Shown one piece after another: positions 22,081 to 34,625 of a DNA stretch of 64,000 bases. Under the pieces are notes generated by a model. The model saw only the letters and a list, made by a program, of their open reading frames with translations, was not told the origin of the DNA and did no database searches. The first letter of the stretch is position 1. Every line of letters starts with the position of its first letter. This stretch comes from Rostrohypoxylon terebratum (lineage: Eukaryota; Ascomycota; Sordariomycetes; Xylariales; Hypoxylaceae), in the NCBI GenBank assembly GCA_022497145.1, contig MU385932.1:62001-126000 (forward strand), read 5' to 3'. The position numbers and the translations under genes were made by a program.

Positions 22081-24620
22081 ATGAAGTTCTCGATAGGAAC
22101 GCCGCTGTTGGCGGCCGTCTCCTTTGCTTCGCTGATCCTCCCTGCGACCGCCGAACGAATACTACAGTCTACATCCCTCAACATCTGCCAGGAAAACTCG
22201 GGATTTACCGCCAGTTTATTCAACGTCGTCTACAATCCCAGCGAAGGTATCGCTAAAGTCAACATTTCCGCCATCTCAACTATCGAGGCGAAGGTTAACT
22301 TCGATATCGACATTAGCGCTTATGGCTACTCCTTTCTTCACAAGATTATTGATCCTTGTGAGGTCGGTCTAGCTGGATTCTGCCCTATGGTATCTGGAAA
22401 ATTAGGCGACCCTTTTGTGCTTCCAGTCAGCTCAGATGCCACCGGAAATATCCCTTCTATCGCCTACGACTTCCCTGATCTCGATGCAAAAGTTAAGGTT
22501 TTCATCAATGCCACCGATGGTGATCGAGCAGGTCAAAGCGTTGCATGTGTCGAAGCCTTAATTTCGAATGGACAGACCGTCAATTTGATAGGTGTGAAAT
22601 GGGCCTCAGCTGTGGTAGCTGGTTTGGCTCTCGCGTCATCCGCGTTTTTATCTGGATTGGGCCACACGAACGCCGCTTCCCATGTGGCTGCAAACGCATT
22701 GTCGCTGATGAGCTACTTCCAAGCTCAGGCTATGGTTGGCCTTGTCGGAATTCCCCTACCCCCCGTCGTACAGTCTTGGACTCAAGATTTCCAGTGGAGC
22801 ATGGGCATCATTAGTGTTGGGTGGAGTAAGTCAAGTCAAGCTCTGATCCCCGGCGTAAATGGACACGATTCTACCATGGGGTGATTTTGACGGCGTCATG
22901 AGAATATCTGCTAACTTCTAATGCTCTAGTGCAACGCATCTTCACTTGGTATCAGCGATCGACAGGGGGCACCCCATCCACGCTGATCACAGAGGCAGAC
23001 TCGCTAGCCACGGTATCCGTGCAAGTCCAAAAACGTGCTATCAGCCTTTTTGAACGTGGTGCTTCAATGCTTCCCCGTAACGTCGTTGAACATGGCGCCA
23101 AGATCTTGAAGCGAGGGAATGTCCAAACTAGCTATGGAAGTTACATTGTGTACGGCATCCAACGTGTTGCTTTCCGAGCGGGTATTGAGAGCACCAACCT
23201 TTTCTTGACTGGAATCGTCTTTTTCTACATCATCATGGCCGTAACTGCTCTTTGCGTGGTTGCCTTCAAGGGTGGTTGCGAATTGGCCGCAAGACAAAAG
23301 TGGATGAAGGGCGATACCTTTTTGGAGTTCCGTAATGGTTGGCGTGAGTACTCCTGAGTCGGCACGATTCCATGCATCTTTCGATACTAATTCATATGGG
23401 TTACAGGCACTGTCCTGAAAGGCATTCTCTTCCGAATGGCTCTCGTTGGACATCCTCCGGTGACAATTCTATGTCTTTGGGAGTTCACCCAGGGTGACTC
23501 TCCCGCATTGATGGTTACTGCTGTGTTCTTCCTGATTGCCCTGAACGCTATCCTCGGTTGGGCCGCATACAAGGTTATCCGCGTTGCGCGTCGTTCTGTT
23601 ACACTACACAGAAACCCGGCTTATATCTTATTCTCTGATCCTCAGACCCTTAATAAATGGGGTAAGTAGCTTCCGGTAGCTTCATGGACCGTAGATTTCT
23701 AGCGGTCACTACTTTATTTGCGCAGTAGAATATGACAGGCTCACTAACTTGATATGTTTCAGGTTTCCTATACATCCAATTCCGTGCCTCTGCTTATTAC
23801 TTCATCGTTCCGGTCCTCGGATACACCATTGTGAAGGCATTTTTCATCGCATTTGCCCAGAACTCTGGTATCGCTCAAGCCATTGGGTTTATCCTCATCG
23901 AAGCTGCAGCTCTTATTGCTGCAGCTGTTCTACGACCTTGGATGGATAAGAAGACAAACTCCTTCAACATCGCCATTTGCGCAGTCAACTTCATCAACGC
24001 GATTTTCCTCCTTATCTTTACTAGTGTTTTCGATCAGCCAGCTCTCGTCACTGGTGTAGTAGGCGTCGTGCTATGGATTTTGAACGCGGCTTGTACGCTG
24101 ATTCTTCTGCTCATGCTAATCATTACTACTGGTCTGGTTATCTTCAATGGCAACCCTGACGGACGTTATAAGTTCATGGCCGACGATCGCACCTCTTTCA
24201 TGAAGTCCCAGAGTCAGCTTGCCACTACCACCGAACTTGATGCTTTGGCCATAACGGCACGTGGTGAGAAACCAGGATATTCCTCCGTAATCGATCTGGA
24301 AGATGACTCATCCTCCCACAACCGTGGTTCCTTATACCGAAGCCAAGGCTCTGCGATCGAATCGACCAACAACTCACACCACGCTCCATCTCACTACGCA
24401 CCACCCCGCTCACCTGTCGACCCGATCAACCGAACGGCTAGCCCATATGGCGGTTCAGTTTCTTCAACTGGGCGTTCACAAAATAATGCCAGCCCGGCAG
24501 GCTTCAAACCACCCACTAGTCCAAGGTGAGAAATTCGAAATTCATCCGTGATCCCTACTTTATACTTGTACTGACGCCATATCTAGCCCTTGGCAACGTG
24601 GAGCCGGCTATGAGCACTAA
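22081..24620 (+). CDS. FLC/TRP-like integral membrane protein (flavin carrier family, 736 aa)
   Basis: Member of the fungal FLC1-3 / Pkd2-like TRP family. Its members sit in the ER or plasma membrane and are linked to FAD transport, calcium handling and cell-wall integrity. Five exons: 22081-22825, 22930-23343, 23407-23661, 23763-24525 and 24587-24620; introns of 61-104 nt with good donors and acceptors. A signal peptide (residues 1-24, ending LPATAE) precedes a luminal ML-like domain with conserved Cys (NICQENSG, DPCEVGLAGFCPM). The TRP-like membrane domain follows, starting KWASAVVAGLALASSAF and continuing with FLTGIVFFYIIMAVTAL, YFIVPVLGYTIVKAFFIAF and WILNAACTLILLLMLIITT. The cytosolic tail is Ser/Pro/Asn-rich and disordered, ending RGAGYEH from a tiny last exon. 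The length agrees with the family (about 700-1000). Which FLC paralogue it is cannot be told. Confidence 0.92.
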
Positions 24621-25661
24621 AGAGATTAGTTGATGATGAGTATGACATTTGGGTACGGTCTAGCTCTATATGAGCAAGTAGATACCCCTGAAAACTCCTT
24701 TGTGAGATAGGATCTTGTTTTTTATGCATATATCAACGAGCCCGCGAGCTCAGGCCACGCTTTACTACCTTGGTCAGGGCGGAGTTGAATTGGGGACTTA
24801 TACCTACCAGTTCTTCTGTCTGTAACACAAGGCCTCCTGTTCTATGTGTGCTGACAGCCGGGTGTGTTGATAACGGCTCTTTTTTCAGCATAAAAGGCGT
24901 TGGGTGAAGGGATTTGGGGGGTTATTCGAGCTACATAGCACCATAGCACCGCGAGGAGTCCTGAGTTTCGGACACCGAATTTTATCTTCTGTACATGTGC
25001 CAAATTTCCCAGCTTCGTTTCACGGTGTACTATGCGACGTGGGGAGTCCCATGAATCATACCTGCTATCACCCCGCATTCCATCCTATCAATATTCTGGT
25101 GTTCTATTTGGACACGCTTCATATGTTTCTTAGTGTACTTATACCCCTTAGAAATTGGCCGGGCAATTCCCTTTTGTGCTGCGTACTATATAGTAGTAAG
25201 ACCTAGTCACCTCAATATCGAGGGTACTTTACGAGAGACTATGAAGTATCGAAGAAAATTGGAGATTGATATGCTGGATCTTCATATTATGTAAGTATCT
25301 AAGAGACATCGGACTTGACAGCGTTAGTAAGCATGTTTTGCTTATATAATACCGTTTCTATTTATTGACACGAGATCTGGATGGGCAGAGTCATCACGAA
25401 TTCACAGCCTCAAAACACTAGATCGCTTCAGCTAGGTGCTAATTTATGTCTCACTTCAACAGGGATAAGGCAAATACGATTGCGTATTTCTTGATTTGTT
25501 ATTAATTTTTTGGTTCCCAGAGGATGTAAGACAACACGATAAATTTCTTCTTCATTTCTGCGTGGAATCCTCCTTAATCCCAGGGTATCTAACACAAATC
25601 ATCGCTCGAAACACCTAATGATGACGCCACTGCTCAATTACAAGTAATCCTCTGTCTTTTT
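24621..25661. other. Intergenic, 1.0 kb, convergent
   Basis: Between the FLC-type gene (plus) and the ankyrin relic (minus). AT-rich, nothing recognised. Confidence 0.55.
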
Positions 25662-27744
25662 CTATCGCCGTCTCTTCGCTCCCCACTTCTTACTCTTTCT
25701 CGCTCCCATGTACGGAGCTCTACTCCTCGTCAGAAACGCCGGAATCGTCAAATTCCTCGAAATCGGATTCGCGAACCACTCTCGAACAATCCAATTCCAT
25801 GTCCCATGAGATTTTTGAGCAGCACTTGGATATAGTCGCTTCTTCCGAAGCATGGTTCGTAGGGAAGCATTTTTTACGAAGTGCTTTTTCGAAGGGGGCT
25901 CTATGTCTCTCCCTATGACCCCGGTCTTTTTTATGAGAGAACTGCTCTTTAGTACGTCGAGAATGCGCTTTCGGGGGTCGCCAATGTAGTCCGTTTCTCC
26001 TTCTTTGAACAGAATTCTGGAGAGCGCACTTTCGGCACCTCGCTGGTAATCTTCGTGTTTGCCTCTAGCACGTTTGGTGGCGTGTTTGAGGCTTCGACCT
26101 TTATTGTCGAGAAGGATCTTGGCCCCGAGGCGCAGAAGCTCCTCAACTAGCTTGTACTCCAGCGACTGGCATGCGAAGAAGAAGAGAGAGGTGACACCAT
26201 CTTTAGCCTTAGCGTTGGTGTCGGCGCCATGTCCCACGAATTTCCGGACAGATACTCTCAATACGTCTTCGAGACTGTCCCGTTCTGTTATTCAGATCTC
26301 GATCATTCACGTCAATTTGACAGGCGTAGTACAGTGCAGTATTATGTTGACTGTCAACGCTGTGGATGTTCGCGCCGCGGCTAATGAGATATAATACTCG
26401 CACCGTGTCGCCGCGTTATGTGGCCAGGTGGAGAAGGCTCATGCCGTCTTGGTCTTTGATGTTACCTAATCGAAGAGCCGTGATGGAGCAGAACACCTAA
26501 GATAGCGAAGACTCCCGTGAGACAATGGAAGTATATATTGCTCTTCTTTAAAACCCCGTTCGATAGTCTGTAGCTGGTGGTTACCTCCATTGGCGTCAAT
26601 CCCCTGTCAGGACCATCGGTAGGCGAATATGAGAGGTAAGTCTTGTTATGAGGAACCTTTAGTAGCGCATGGGCTAGGCGAGCAATTGACCAAGCTCACT
26701 ACTCTATAGGCATGTTTGTTTTATGTGGGATGTTTTGTCGTGGGGTATGCGACATCCATGACAGTAGGTTGGTGGGATGGGTTTCTCCGTACTTGTTCAG
26801 AAGGCTAAAAGACTTCTTCCCTAGAAGACCCAGGATGCTCTCTATAACCTTGTGCATAGGATAAGACCATGTGTCGGTCGATAGCATGAAGGATACGGAA
26901 TAACCGGAAGTTTCGGACACCGTTCCGTATTCGAGCAACAATCTCGCCTTTTCTGGGTTACCTTGCTGGCGTCGACACATCGGAGTCATGAGCGCCATTA
27001 CTACACTGTAGGCCAGACCAGTGCCTGATACCTGCCACTCTGATCCTATGATCTCAGAGTAGCCTGACTCGGATACTCTGACATAGTAGATGTCATGGGT
27101 TGGCCATTGGCATCTCTGGTGAGGATTTACGTCTGCCTTCAGAAACAGTCTTGTCACGCTAACTGCGACGAATGATCGCATCTAGAAAAATAGGAGAGTT
27201 GTGGTAGTGTCGTTTAAACTGCGGTTGCCTCCTAAGAATATCGAATGGTCGATAGTCCGGTTGATATAACGGGATGGCTCTTGGGTCGAAAGGCGGAATA
27301 CTGCGTTGATTGTTCCGCAAATGATTTTATCGCTCGTTGGTAGGGTGTTCGAATGAAGAGCACAGGCAACAGCCTTTGGACAGATGGCATCTAGAAATGG
27401 AACCGGCTTGGTACGCAGCTTGAATTGATGAGTGACTGTGTCCATCACATCGGTTCGATGATAAACGCGCTTGCAAAACATAGAATCCTTTCAATCTTGG
27501 ACTTCTCGGCTCCCCAGAAAGATTATGAATCGCGAATACTTGACTTACACCCGGCATGAAGAGTTTCACCGCGGCTGTACTGCGCGCATAACACATTGGC
27601 TCCCAGAGGTTGGTTATGTTCCAATCGCAAGCTCTTCCAACAATCATATCTGCGCCACTTGATATGAGAGATTTCATGGGGTGGCAGCTCGGTGCCACCC
27701 GAACTTAGAAAATACAACCACTTTTGCACTCCTGATTTTGTCAC
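25662..27744 (-). pseudogene. Decayed ankyrin-repeat gene
   Basis: Minus-strand fragments in several frames carry ankyrin-repeat sequence. The best is HLAT-stop-RGDTVRVLYLISRGANIHS, then NTALYYACQ, then after a frame change VGHGADTNAKAKDGVTSLF and LVEELLRLGAKILLDNKGRS. The in-frame stop is TAA at 26416-26418, in the middle of a repeat helix. The frame switch lies near 26280, without a GT donor that would make it an intron. Further upstream, PEKARLLLEYG (near 26930), VTRLFLKADVN (near 27150, lacking the usual Gly-Ala) and SSGADMIVGRACDWN (near 27650) look like remains of earlier repeats. The last 200 residues are open and end in a basic tail (KKWGAKRRR). It could instead be a multi-exon gene whose joins I cannot resolve, but the stop inside a repeat argues for decay. 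Confidence 0.55.
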
Positions 27745-27839
27745 GATTGTTTACAATATATAATAATATTATATGCTAGATAGAAATGCCGAGAACTATT
27801 AGTTGCTTGTATCATATCAAAGACTTTCTTCCAGTCCTA

Positions 27840-28115
27840 TTACCTAGCAGGATTATTCTTTGGAGGTGGTTTCGGTGTAATGTTCTTAATAGTGCCCGTA
27901 TGTTTTCCGCCGCGGCTCGGTGGTTCCTCGACATCATCTCCATATGAATCATCCCAATGATCTTGTTCTTCTTCTTCGAACTGTTCAGCATAGGCAGCTT
28001 CATAGTCTGTTTCATCTGGCGCTTCTTCGCTTGCTTCGGCTTTGTCTTTGGTTGGTTCTGCCTCATCGGGTGGCTTGGTCTGGTTGTTGGTCTCGGTAAC
28101 CGCCGGTTCCGACAT
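27840..28115 (-). CDS. Small acidic hypothetical protein (91 aa)
   Basis: Single open frame with a proper ATG. The protein is strongly acidic: MSEPAVTETNNQTKPPDEAE, then YEAAYAEQFEEEEQDHWDDS, ending GTIKNITPKPPPKNNPAR. There is no signal peptide, membrane segment or known domain. It lies between the ankyrin relic and the divergently transcribed DUF6594 gene. Low complexity makes a chance ORF possible, and a spliced 3' extension cannot be excluded. Confidence 0.4.
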   Translation of the reverse strand: MSEPAVTETNNQTKPPDEAEPTKDKAEASEEAPDETDYEAAYAEQFEEEEQDHWDDSYGDDVEEPPSRGGKHTGTIKNITPKPPPKNNPAR

Positions 28116-28626
28116 TGTTATTCAAAACTTAACTATGATTGGTCAGTGTGATCTCCTGGACGTCTGTTGTTTGCAACTATCGCGATGCAAGGGAATACTA
28201 TACATTTCCTATCAAGTATGCCTGCGTTACCTAGAGTTCTTGAGCGGTCAGTTGATTAGTTCAAACTTTTCTAACCAGAAATTTGGATGAGGCTTTGCTA
28301 TTTAAAAGATGTGTAGAGGCGGGGTACTAGGAGATTCTACCAGGCTGCCTGGGTAGGAACTTTTGGCGCCATCCTCACAGCCTGCTTCTAGGCTGCATAT
28401 TAGGCGTCCACCGAAATGCGCCCAGTCGCGACGCCACTATCTTGTGGTCCCAACGGACCGGAATTTACATTTCATCTGAGAAACTCCCCATAGCATTTCT
28501 TATATATTGAATGAACTTGCAATCCAATGAGATATTTGTTCAAATAAGAAATCTTCAAAGAGGATCACCCATATGAATATCATGTCAGCGTTAACAGGAG
28601 CCTCAATTGAAGCCTCTTCCTCTATT
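28116..28626. other. Intergenic, divergent
   Basis: Upstream region shared by the acidic ORF (minus) and the DUF6594 gene (plus). Nothing else is seen. Confidence 0.5.
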
Positions 28627-29734
28627 ATGCCGACCCAAGCCGAAGTTTACGAATGCCCTTGGTATGTTCTGCCGGTCTAATGAACACTATAATGTCCTCA
28701 CTAGTTGTCGTTTGATTAGGAAATATAGAGGTTATAGAGACTTCACTTCGTACATGGCTGCAGATCCGGATTTCTTCGCAGTTCGGAGATTTGGAAGACT
28801 CCATACTCGGGCATTGTTGACACTCCAAGATCAAATAGTTGAATTGGAGAAAAAGCTTGATGCAATGGATGAACGTTTCAGTTTGAAGACAACTAAGCTT
28901 TCAGGATTCCATAATCCAGTTGTTATTGATATGGCTTTATTCGAAAAGCGTTCGAACTCGAGCGTCTGTACGAGTGGTGAGCGAGAACCACCAGAAACGC
29001 GGGATATCAACAACGGCACAATCAGAGATGACATCCCAGAAAGAGCCGAGCTCATCTCCCAGGTGACAGGAAAATTGAAGGAATACGGTACGTCTTGTTA
29101 ACCCAGCATTCCAGATGTGAACCAATCTACTAAACACGGCATTTAGATCGGCTACTACTAGACCACTGTTCGTTAATGAATATGGTTGTAGCTCCAACCA
29201 GAAATATAAAAAATATTGAATCTTGGATGTTGTCCAATAAGGGAGCGATTATGGAAGAGGAGACAGACTTCATTAATCATCGCGATGATCTTGTATCGGG
29301 ACGTGCGAGAAAGCTTATTCTTCGAGTGTTCTTCGAGGACCAAATTATTCTGAGAACAAAAACGCTCCTTGGGCTCTTCAAGAAAACCCCGCCGCCCTCG
29401 ATGAGCCTATATGACCACCAAGAAGTATATCAATTTAGCGATAAAGCCATAGATGAGCTTGGATCTCTGATGATTTTGGCCATTGCTTTGCTAATGCTGA
29501 TTGCGCCACTTTGGATCCTTCAGGCACTGGAAGATAAATATGCGAAACTGGCTGTCATCACGGCTTTCATTGTCATTTGTCTATTCTTTCTTACTTTGGC
29601 TACCATGGGAAAGCCATTCGAAACAATAGCAGCTACTGCAGGGTATGGGATTTCACCCCCTAAATTAAAATCTCTACCTAACAAGTTACAGATATTCCGC
29701 CGTCTTGGTTGTCTTTTTACAGTTGGGAGGATAA
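28627..29734 (+). CDS. DUF6594 membrane protein (313 aa, four exons)
   Basis: DUF6594 is a fungal expansion family of unknown function with a cytosolic helical part and C-terminal membrane helices. Exons are 28627-28661, 28720-29087, 29147-29642 and 29692-29734. Introns are 58, 59 and 49 nt, all GT-AG. The first splice restores the family opening ECPWKYRGYRDFTSYMAADP, followed by RRFGRLHTRALLTLQDQIVE and the helical segment KLKEYDRLLLDHCSLMNM. Two hydrophobic helices follow (LGSLMILAIALLMLIAPLWI and AVITAFIVICLFFLTLAT). The last splice gives the typical end ETIAATAGYSAVLVVFLQLGG; without it the frame would run into an unrelated tail. The protein looks intact. It is adjacent to the caspase-DUF6590 gene on the same strand, but the 820-bp gap means they are separate transcripts. 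Confidence 0.88.
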
Positions 29735-30554
29735 GTAATAGGTACACACGAAATGGACTATCGGATGATAACACGAGGAAGTGGTAGGGTAGCAGTAAAT
29801 GCATGAAATCTTGTTAGGTTAGAAAGTACCCTAGTATCTTAGTAGATATAGATATGCAGGCTACATTCTCTGCTTATATTCCGATTAGACATGCATGATA
29901 AATCAATTCTGTTCATTTATATATTCTCTGGTAGTGACATGAGTGAGGTCTCATAACTAGGTTAAGTGTTCGCCTGGTAACTATTGAAATCATAGCTGGA
30001 GGTGTATAATAAATGTAATTTCATGAACTTAACCTAGCTTTATAGTTGAGGCGGTGTGAGCGCTATGCATATTTCCTCCATCACATACGTGTAAGACACC
30101 AATACGTCCATATCTCCGAGGCGTGACTTCTGATTGACTAGGTAGCTGCCTACCTAGGTAAGTATAAAGCTAAGATTTGGTGTTCTTTCAGCAACAAAAA
30201 GTCATGCTTCTCTCTTCTCATCATTTTCATCATGTTCAGGTAAATTTCTACAATAATATTAATTTTGATATAAATCAACAATTCTTAGCTGATTGTTTTG
30301 TAGCCGTGTATAAGTCCTGACGGATCATAGATGATCACGTCCTATTGGTAACCAGAGTGCCAGGGGGGCGAAAATGCTACGATATGCATTGTACTCTGAA
30401 TTAGGTAATGTTGGGAGTAGTGCTAAGTCACTCGGTCTTCTCATACCCCATCTATGAAATAGACCAAAAAGGCACGTTGAAGCGCTTTCTCAGTTAGTAC
30501 TGCATTGTTGGTTAGAACAATAAGCTCACTCAATTCTAGGGCCCGCCATTAACC
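29735..30554. other. Intergenic, 0.8 kb
   Basis: AT-rich upstream region of the caspase-like gene. It contains a TACCTAGGTAAG motif at about 30151. No gene is seen. Confidence 0.55.
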
Positions 30555-33500
30555 ATGCCTAAACTACCAGGAAGCCTGGAGGACTTGGATGATCAAGAGC
30601 AAGATGAATCATCAAGCGACTATTACAGCCCCCAATTGGAATCCACTCCTACCTTCACTCTCGCCTCCAATACGGCCACCGAAACAGCCCCTTCCACACC
30701 AGATTTGTTCAATCTGAACAATACATTTCGAAGATGCAAATGTGGAGATGTAATCAGTTACGATGACGTTACGTCCCGTGCAATCTCTCCATCGCACGAC
30801 ATCTCGACTTCTGGTTATCACATAGAGCTTGATGAATGGCTCGGAGATCTTACTCATGCTATAGGAGCAGCATGGTCTAAAAGGCGTGTCACTTACTCCG
30901 ATGTTCATGTGTTAATGATCACTTGGGAAGAGACCGATATGCCCGGAATGAAAAAGGAAATTAAGCGGCTAAGTAGCGTGTTCTCAGACGTTTTTGGCTA
31001 CAATATTCACGGCGTAACAATTCCTACTTCCAAACCAGATCTCAAGGTACGAAGGGAAGTTGATAACTTCATTGAGGATTATGGCCAGGAAGACAATTTA
31101 TTGATTGTATATTATGCCGGACACGCTAGACCTGGCTTGCGTAGCGGTGCTCCACCCATATGGTACCCAAGGTATGGAATAACATGTTCTAGTCTGTGCA
31201 GTATGATGGGATATTAGGGGATTACAATGCTAAAGTTATCTCAGGAATCCTACAGACGGACAACCGGTACCTAGCTTCGATACAAACAACATCCTGCCTA
31301 TCCTTGCTCGTGCCCAAGATGATTCACCCGACGTCCTTTTGATTTATGATTGTTGTCATTCGTTATCATCTCACTTGACCAATGACAAACCTAGTAGAGC
31401 TCTCGTCGAGTGTTTGTTCGCTGGTGGCTTCGAAACTAAAGTTCCCATCGCCGGCCCAGATTCTTTCACACATGCTCTCTACGACGAACTTTTCATAGCG
31501 GGTAAAGCTTCTACGCCTCTGTCTGTGACTGATCTTCACCGAAAGATCATACATAGTCTTGAGAATTGGAAGCCGCATGGTGTATTCAATAAAGATGGAA
31601 CAATAAAAAGGGACAAGATGACCAAAGAACTTATCATAACCAAGCCAGTACGGATAACCCCAATTCACATGTTTCTATCCAAGAACAATTCGCCTAGAAC
31701 TATATGTTTATCTCCGTTGAAGAAACAAGACTCGGATACACCGGATGCTCAGCACCGCTCTTTAGACACAGAAAGGAATATTGATCAGCCAGAATTGCCT
31801 AGAGTTCTAATTGCTGTACGCCTGGTCGAAAAAGATCATAACGCTGAAGCTCTCAAAACCTTCAAGAATTGGCTACTTGACGCTCCTCACTGTGTAGTAA
31901 GATTCGAAAAGCTCTATCAAAGCTATTCGGAATTACTCTTAGTCGAGTTGCCTCTCCAGGTGTGGGATTTACTACCTCGAAATGCTGCCGTCACTTTCAT
32001 AGGATTTACCAAAGGTGAAAAGTCTATCGATACGCTCAAATCAAGTGCCGATAACGTGCCAGCCGCGACAGCTAGCCAATTAGTACCACACGAAGTTCAA
32101 GTTCTCGGTGAACAAGTAGTTCCGGAGGCACACACACCAGATGATTCGATTACATACCTACTGGCCACTACTCAGGAAGACCGGAGACTTACTGCGGTTC
32201 TAAAGGCTATCGACCAGATTCTCCCAGAAACTTTCAATGATATGCAGAATACCGAAGATCTGGCAATGCACGACCCGGAGATTCTCTTCAAACAAGTTAT
32301 GGATGACTTAATTCGAGCTATTGACCTTCAGGAAGGCGGAAAGATCTCGAAAGAGGTTATATCGCAACATAAGGTACGCTCTATCCTATAATGCAGCTGG
32401 TTCTATAGTCTAATCTATATAGAATTACCTCTTCCAATATATTAGCGCGAAGCATCTCATTAGACACAGCCCACCCTGGCTCGGCATTGAAAATAGATTA
32501 ACTGGACCACTTAGTCGTATATATAGCTGGCATGATGATGATGACAGAGCAGAGTCAAATCCTGTATCTATTCCGGAAGCAGGTACATTCCAAACATTTT
32601 CGGACTCATCCACAAATCACAGCAAACTTTGGACCGACCCAAGTACTGTTGGGTCGAGTTCTGGAATCGGTGAGTCAGACATTATACAACAGTTTACATA
32701 CCTTCTTACAAAAGTCTGAGTAGCTATGTCGATGTTAGATTCTACCCCAGACATTTCTATTAGGTCGGATCTTCAGAAGAAACCACTTGGCGTTGAAGAT
32801 GAATCAACTGGCTCGATGCGAGAAGGAGATGAAGGAATACAGTTGGAAACTTCTCCTAATGAGGCAACCGTTTCTGAGGAAAATCCGGGCATTCCTATCC
32901 TTGGATCACTTTTTGCGCTAGATCACCTCGCTTATTTTGGGCCATTGGACATGGAGGAGCTATTAGATTACGGTCCAGACTCGCTAGATTCTACCGATGA
33001 CATAGAGACTCCTTCAAAAGGTCCAGAAAGCGAACCTGAATATAAATTGCAGCGAGATAGGGCATCTCCTTCTCATGAACAGTCAATGAAGGAAAGTATA
33101 TTTTCGTGTATCCAAAGCGTTTGTACCGTTTCTGCCTAGATCAAGAGACGCTAACCATGTTATGGTATAACAGGACAACCCAGAAGAAGAAACCGATCCA
33201 ATAACACGCTCTCCAGGCGTATTTAACGAACTAGTAGAGAGCCAAGAGGCCACAGAGGCAAAAGCTAAGACTAAAGTAGTATCATTTGACCCCCAGCTTA
33301 GGTACTTGCCAGAAGACTCAGACTCAGGTTCAGAATCACAACATTCAACGCTATCTGATTCGACTTTAACCGTCCCAGGGCACGAACTGGACGCAAATAA
33401 TGAATCGGAAGTTGACTACCCTACAATTAAGTCTAAGCATGCAACTATAGACGGTATGATATGGCCTCTTCTTACCTTGATGTGAAACAAGCTTCCTCTA

Positions 33501-34268
33501 ATGTCTAGTTAGATCCTTTGGAAACCGTGTCAGTGAAATCCTACAGCTATCCATCTGAGAAAGTAGATGTTGGAGACCCTAGGTCATTCTTGGATTCTCG
33601 TAAGTTCACACCAAGTAGACAACACGAGCATAACTTATGTTCTGGAATTATAGGATACCGGATACACAAAGATACTGATTTCCAACCTGGACGTGTAAGA
33701 GCATACCCCCTGCTCAGTAGATCGAGCTAATAAACACAGGTATTTAAAACTTTGTGGCCCGAACCAAGAGATGATAAAACGCCGGGCGTTGAAGGTAGAA
33801 TCAGAAGCAAATTCTATATCGGGATCCGGCGATTTATAATTATCGCTACCGACGAAGCGGGTCATTCTACATGTGTGTAAGAGCATCTCTTACCTAAGAT
33901 TCATTCTACCTAGCAAGCTAACTCCGCGTTCTAGCCCTATTCTCACTTACGGAAGGAGAGGCTGTACCAAAGCTGGAGTGAATCCGAAGACCCATGGAAT
34001 AATATATAGTGTATCAGACGGCACAAAAGAGAGAGAACCTAGGTTACTAAAAGGGGAGCCCGAATTGGGATTTCCCTCAGTTAAAATAGACGGGTATCTA
34101 GACGACGACCCCCTGCCGAAAGAAAGCCGAGTCAATTATGCCAAGTTCATCACAATCGAGCACAACACGAAAATTTTCTTTATTGGGTTTATTTCATTCC
34201 TGGACTTTAAAAAGGTGGTACGGGCTACTAATGAATGTTGGGAGAAAAATATGCGAAAAGAGAGATGA
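30555..34268 (+). CDS. Caspase-like (C14) protein with C-terminal DUF6590 domain (1083 aa, nine exons)
   Basis: The N-terminal domain (about 90-350) belongs to the fungal caspase/metacaspase-like C14 group. It reads YSDVHVLMITWEETD, then NLLIVYYAGHARP with His190, then PDVLLIYDCCHSLSSH. Cys243 aligns with the metacaspase catalytic Cys, so the His-Cys dyad is present. After it comes the group's companion segment (RVLIAVRLVEKDHNAEALKT, LLLVELPLQVWDLLPRNAAV), then about 400 acidic, disordered residues. The C-terminus (about 915-1083) is a DUF6590 domain: FQPGRVFKTLWPEPR, FYIGIRRFIIIATDE, CVPILTYGRRGCTKAGVNPK, then HGIIYSVSDG. Exons: 30555-31171, 31245-32373, 32423-32669, 32739-33118, 33174-33453, 33513-33599, 33654-33694, 33740-33876, 33935-34268. 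All eight introns are 45-73 nt GT-AG and phase-compatible, total 3252 nt. I see no stop or separate start between the two domains, so one gene is favoured; two genes remain possible. Confidence 0.78.
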
Positions 34269-34625
34269 TAATTAATAGGTACCTAGTATTCGAGGTTCCA
34301 GTACTTCGTACCTAAATGGATTTAGACAGGGTGGACCTAATAGGAGCCCGTCTATTCGCTGAAAGTCGCTATATTCTAGTGGACAGCTTGCGGGGTTTAG
34401 GCATTTAACCACTAAAATAGGTAGCGGTATTGTACTTCATAATGGGCACTGAAATAAAACGCTGCGTGGTGTACCCTGAGCTACTCGCAACATCCACAGA
34501 TCAATTTTTTTTTTGGTTCGTTATGTTGACCTCTTCTAAATGGATGACCTAGTTACAGACTACCTTAAGAGTGTGTCTTTCTAACTCTTATTTGCCTACC
34601 TATCTAAGCTCATTCCTTCATCTTC
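34269..34625. other. Intergenic, convergent 3' ends
   Basis: Short gap between the caspase-DUF6590 gene and the carboxylesterase. Contains a T run near 34507 and nothing coding. Confidence 0.55.

Noticed and set aside
32425..32613. Minus-strand ORF as a separate gene
   Set aside because: It is antisense to exon 3 of the caspase-DUF6590 gene, whose splices are phase-consistent.
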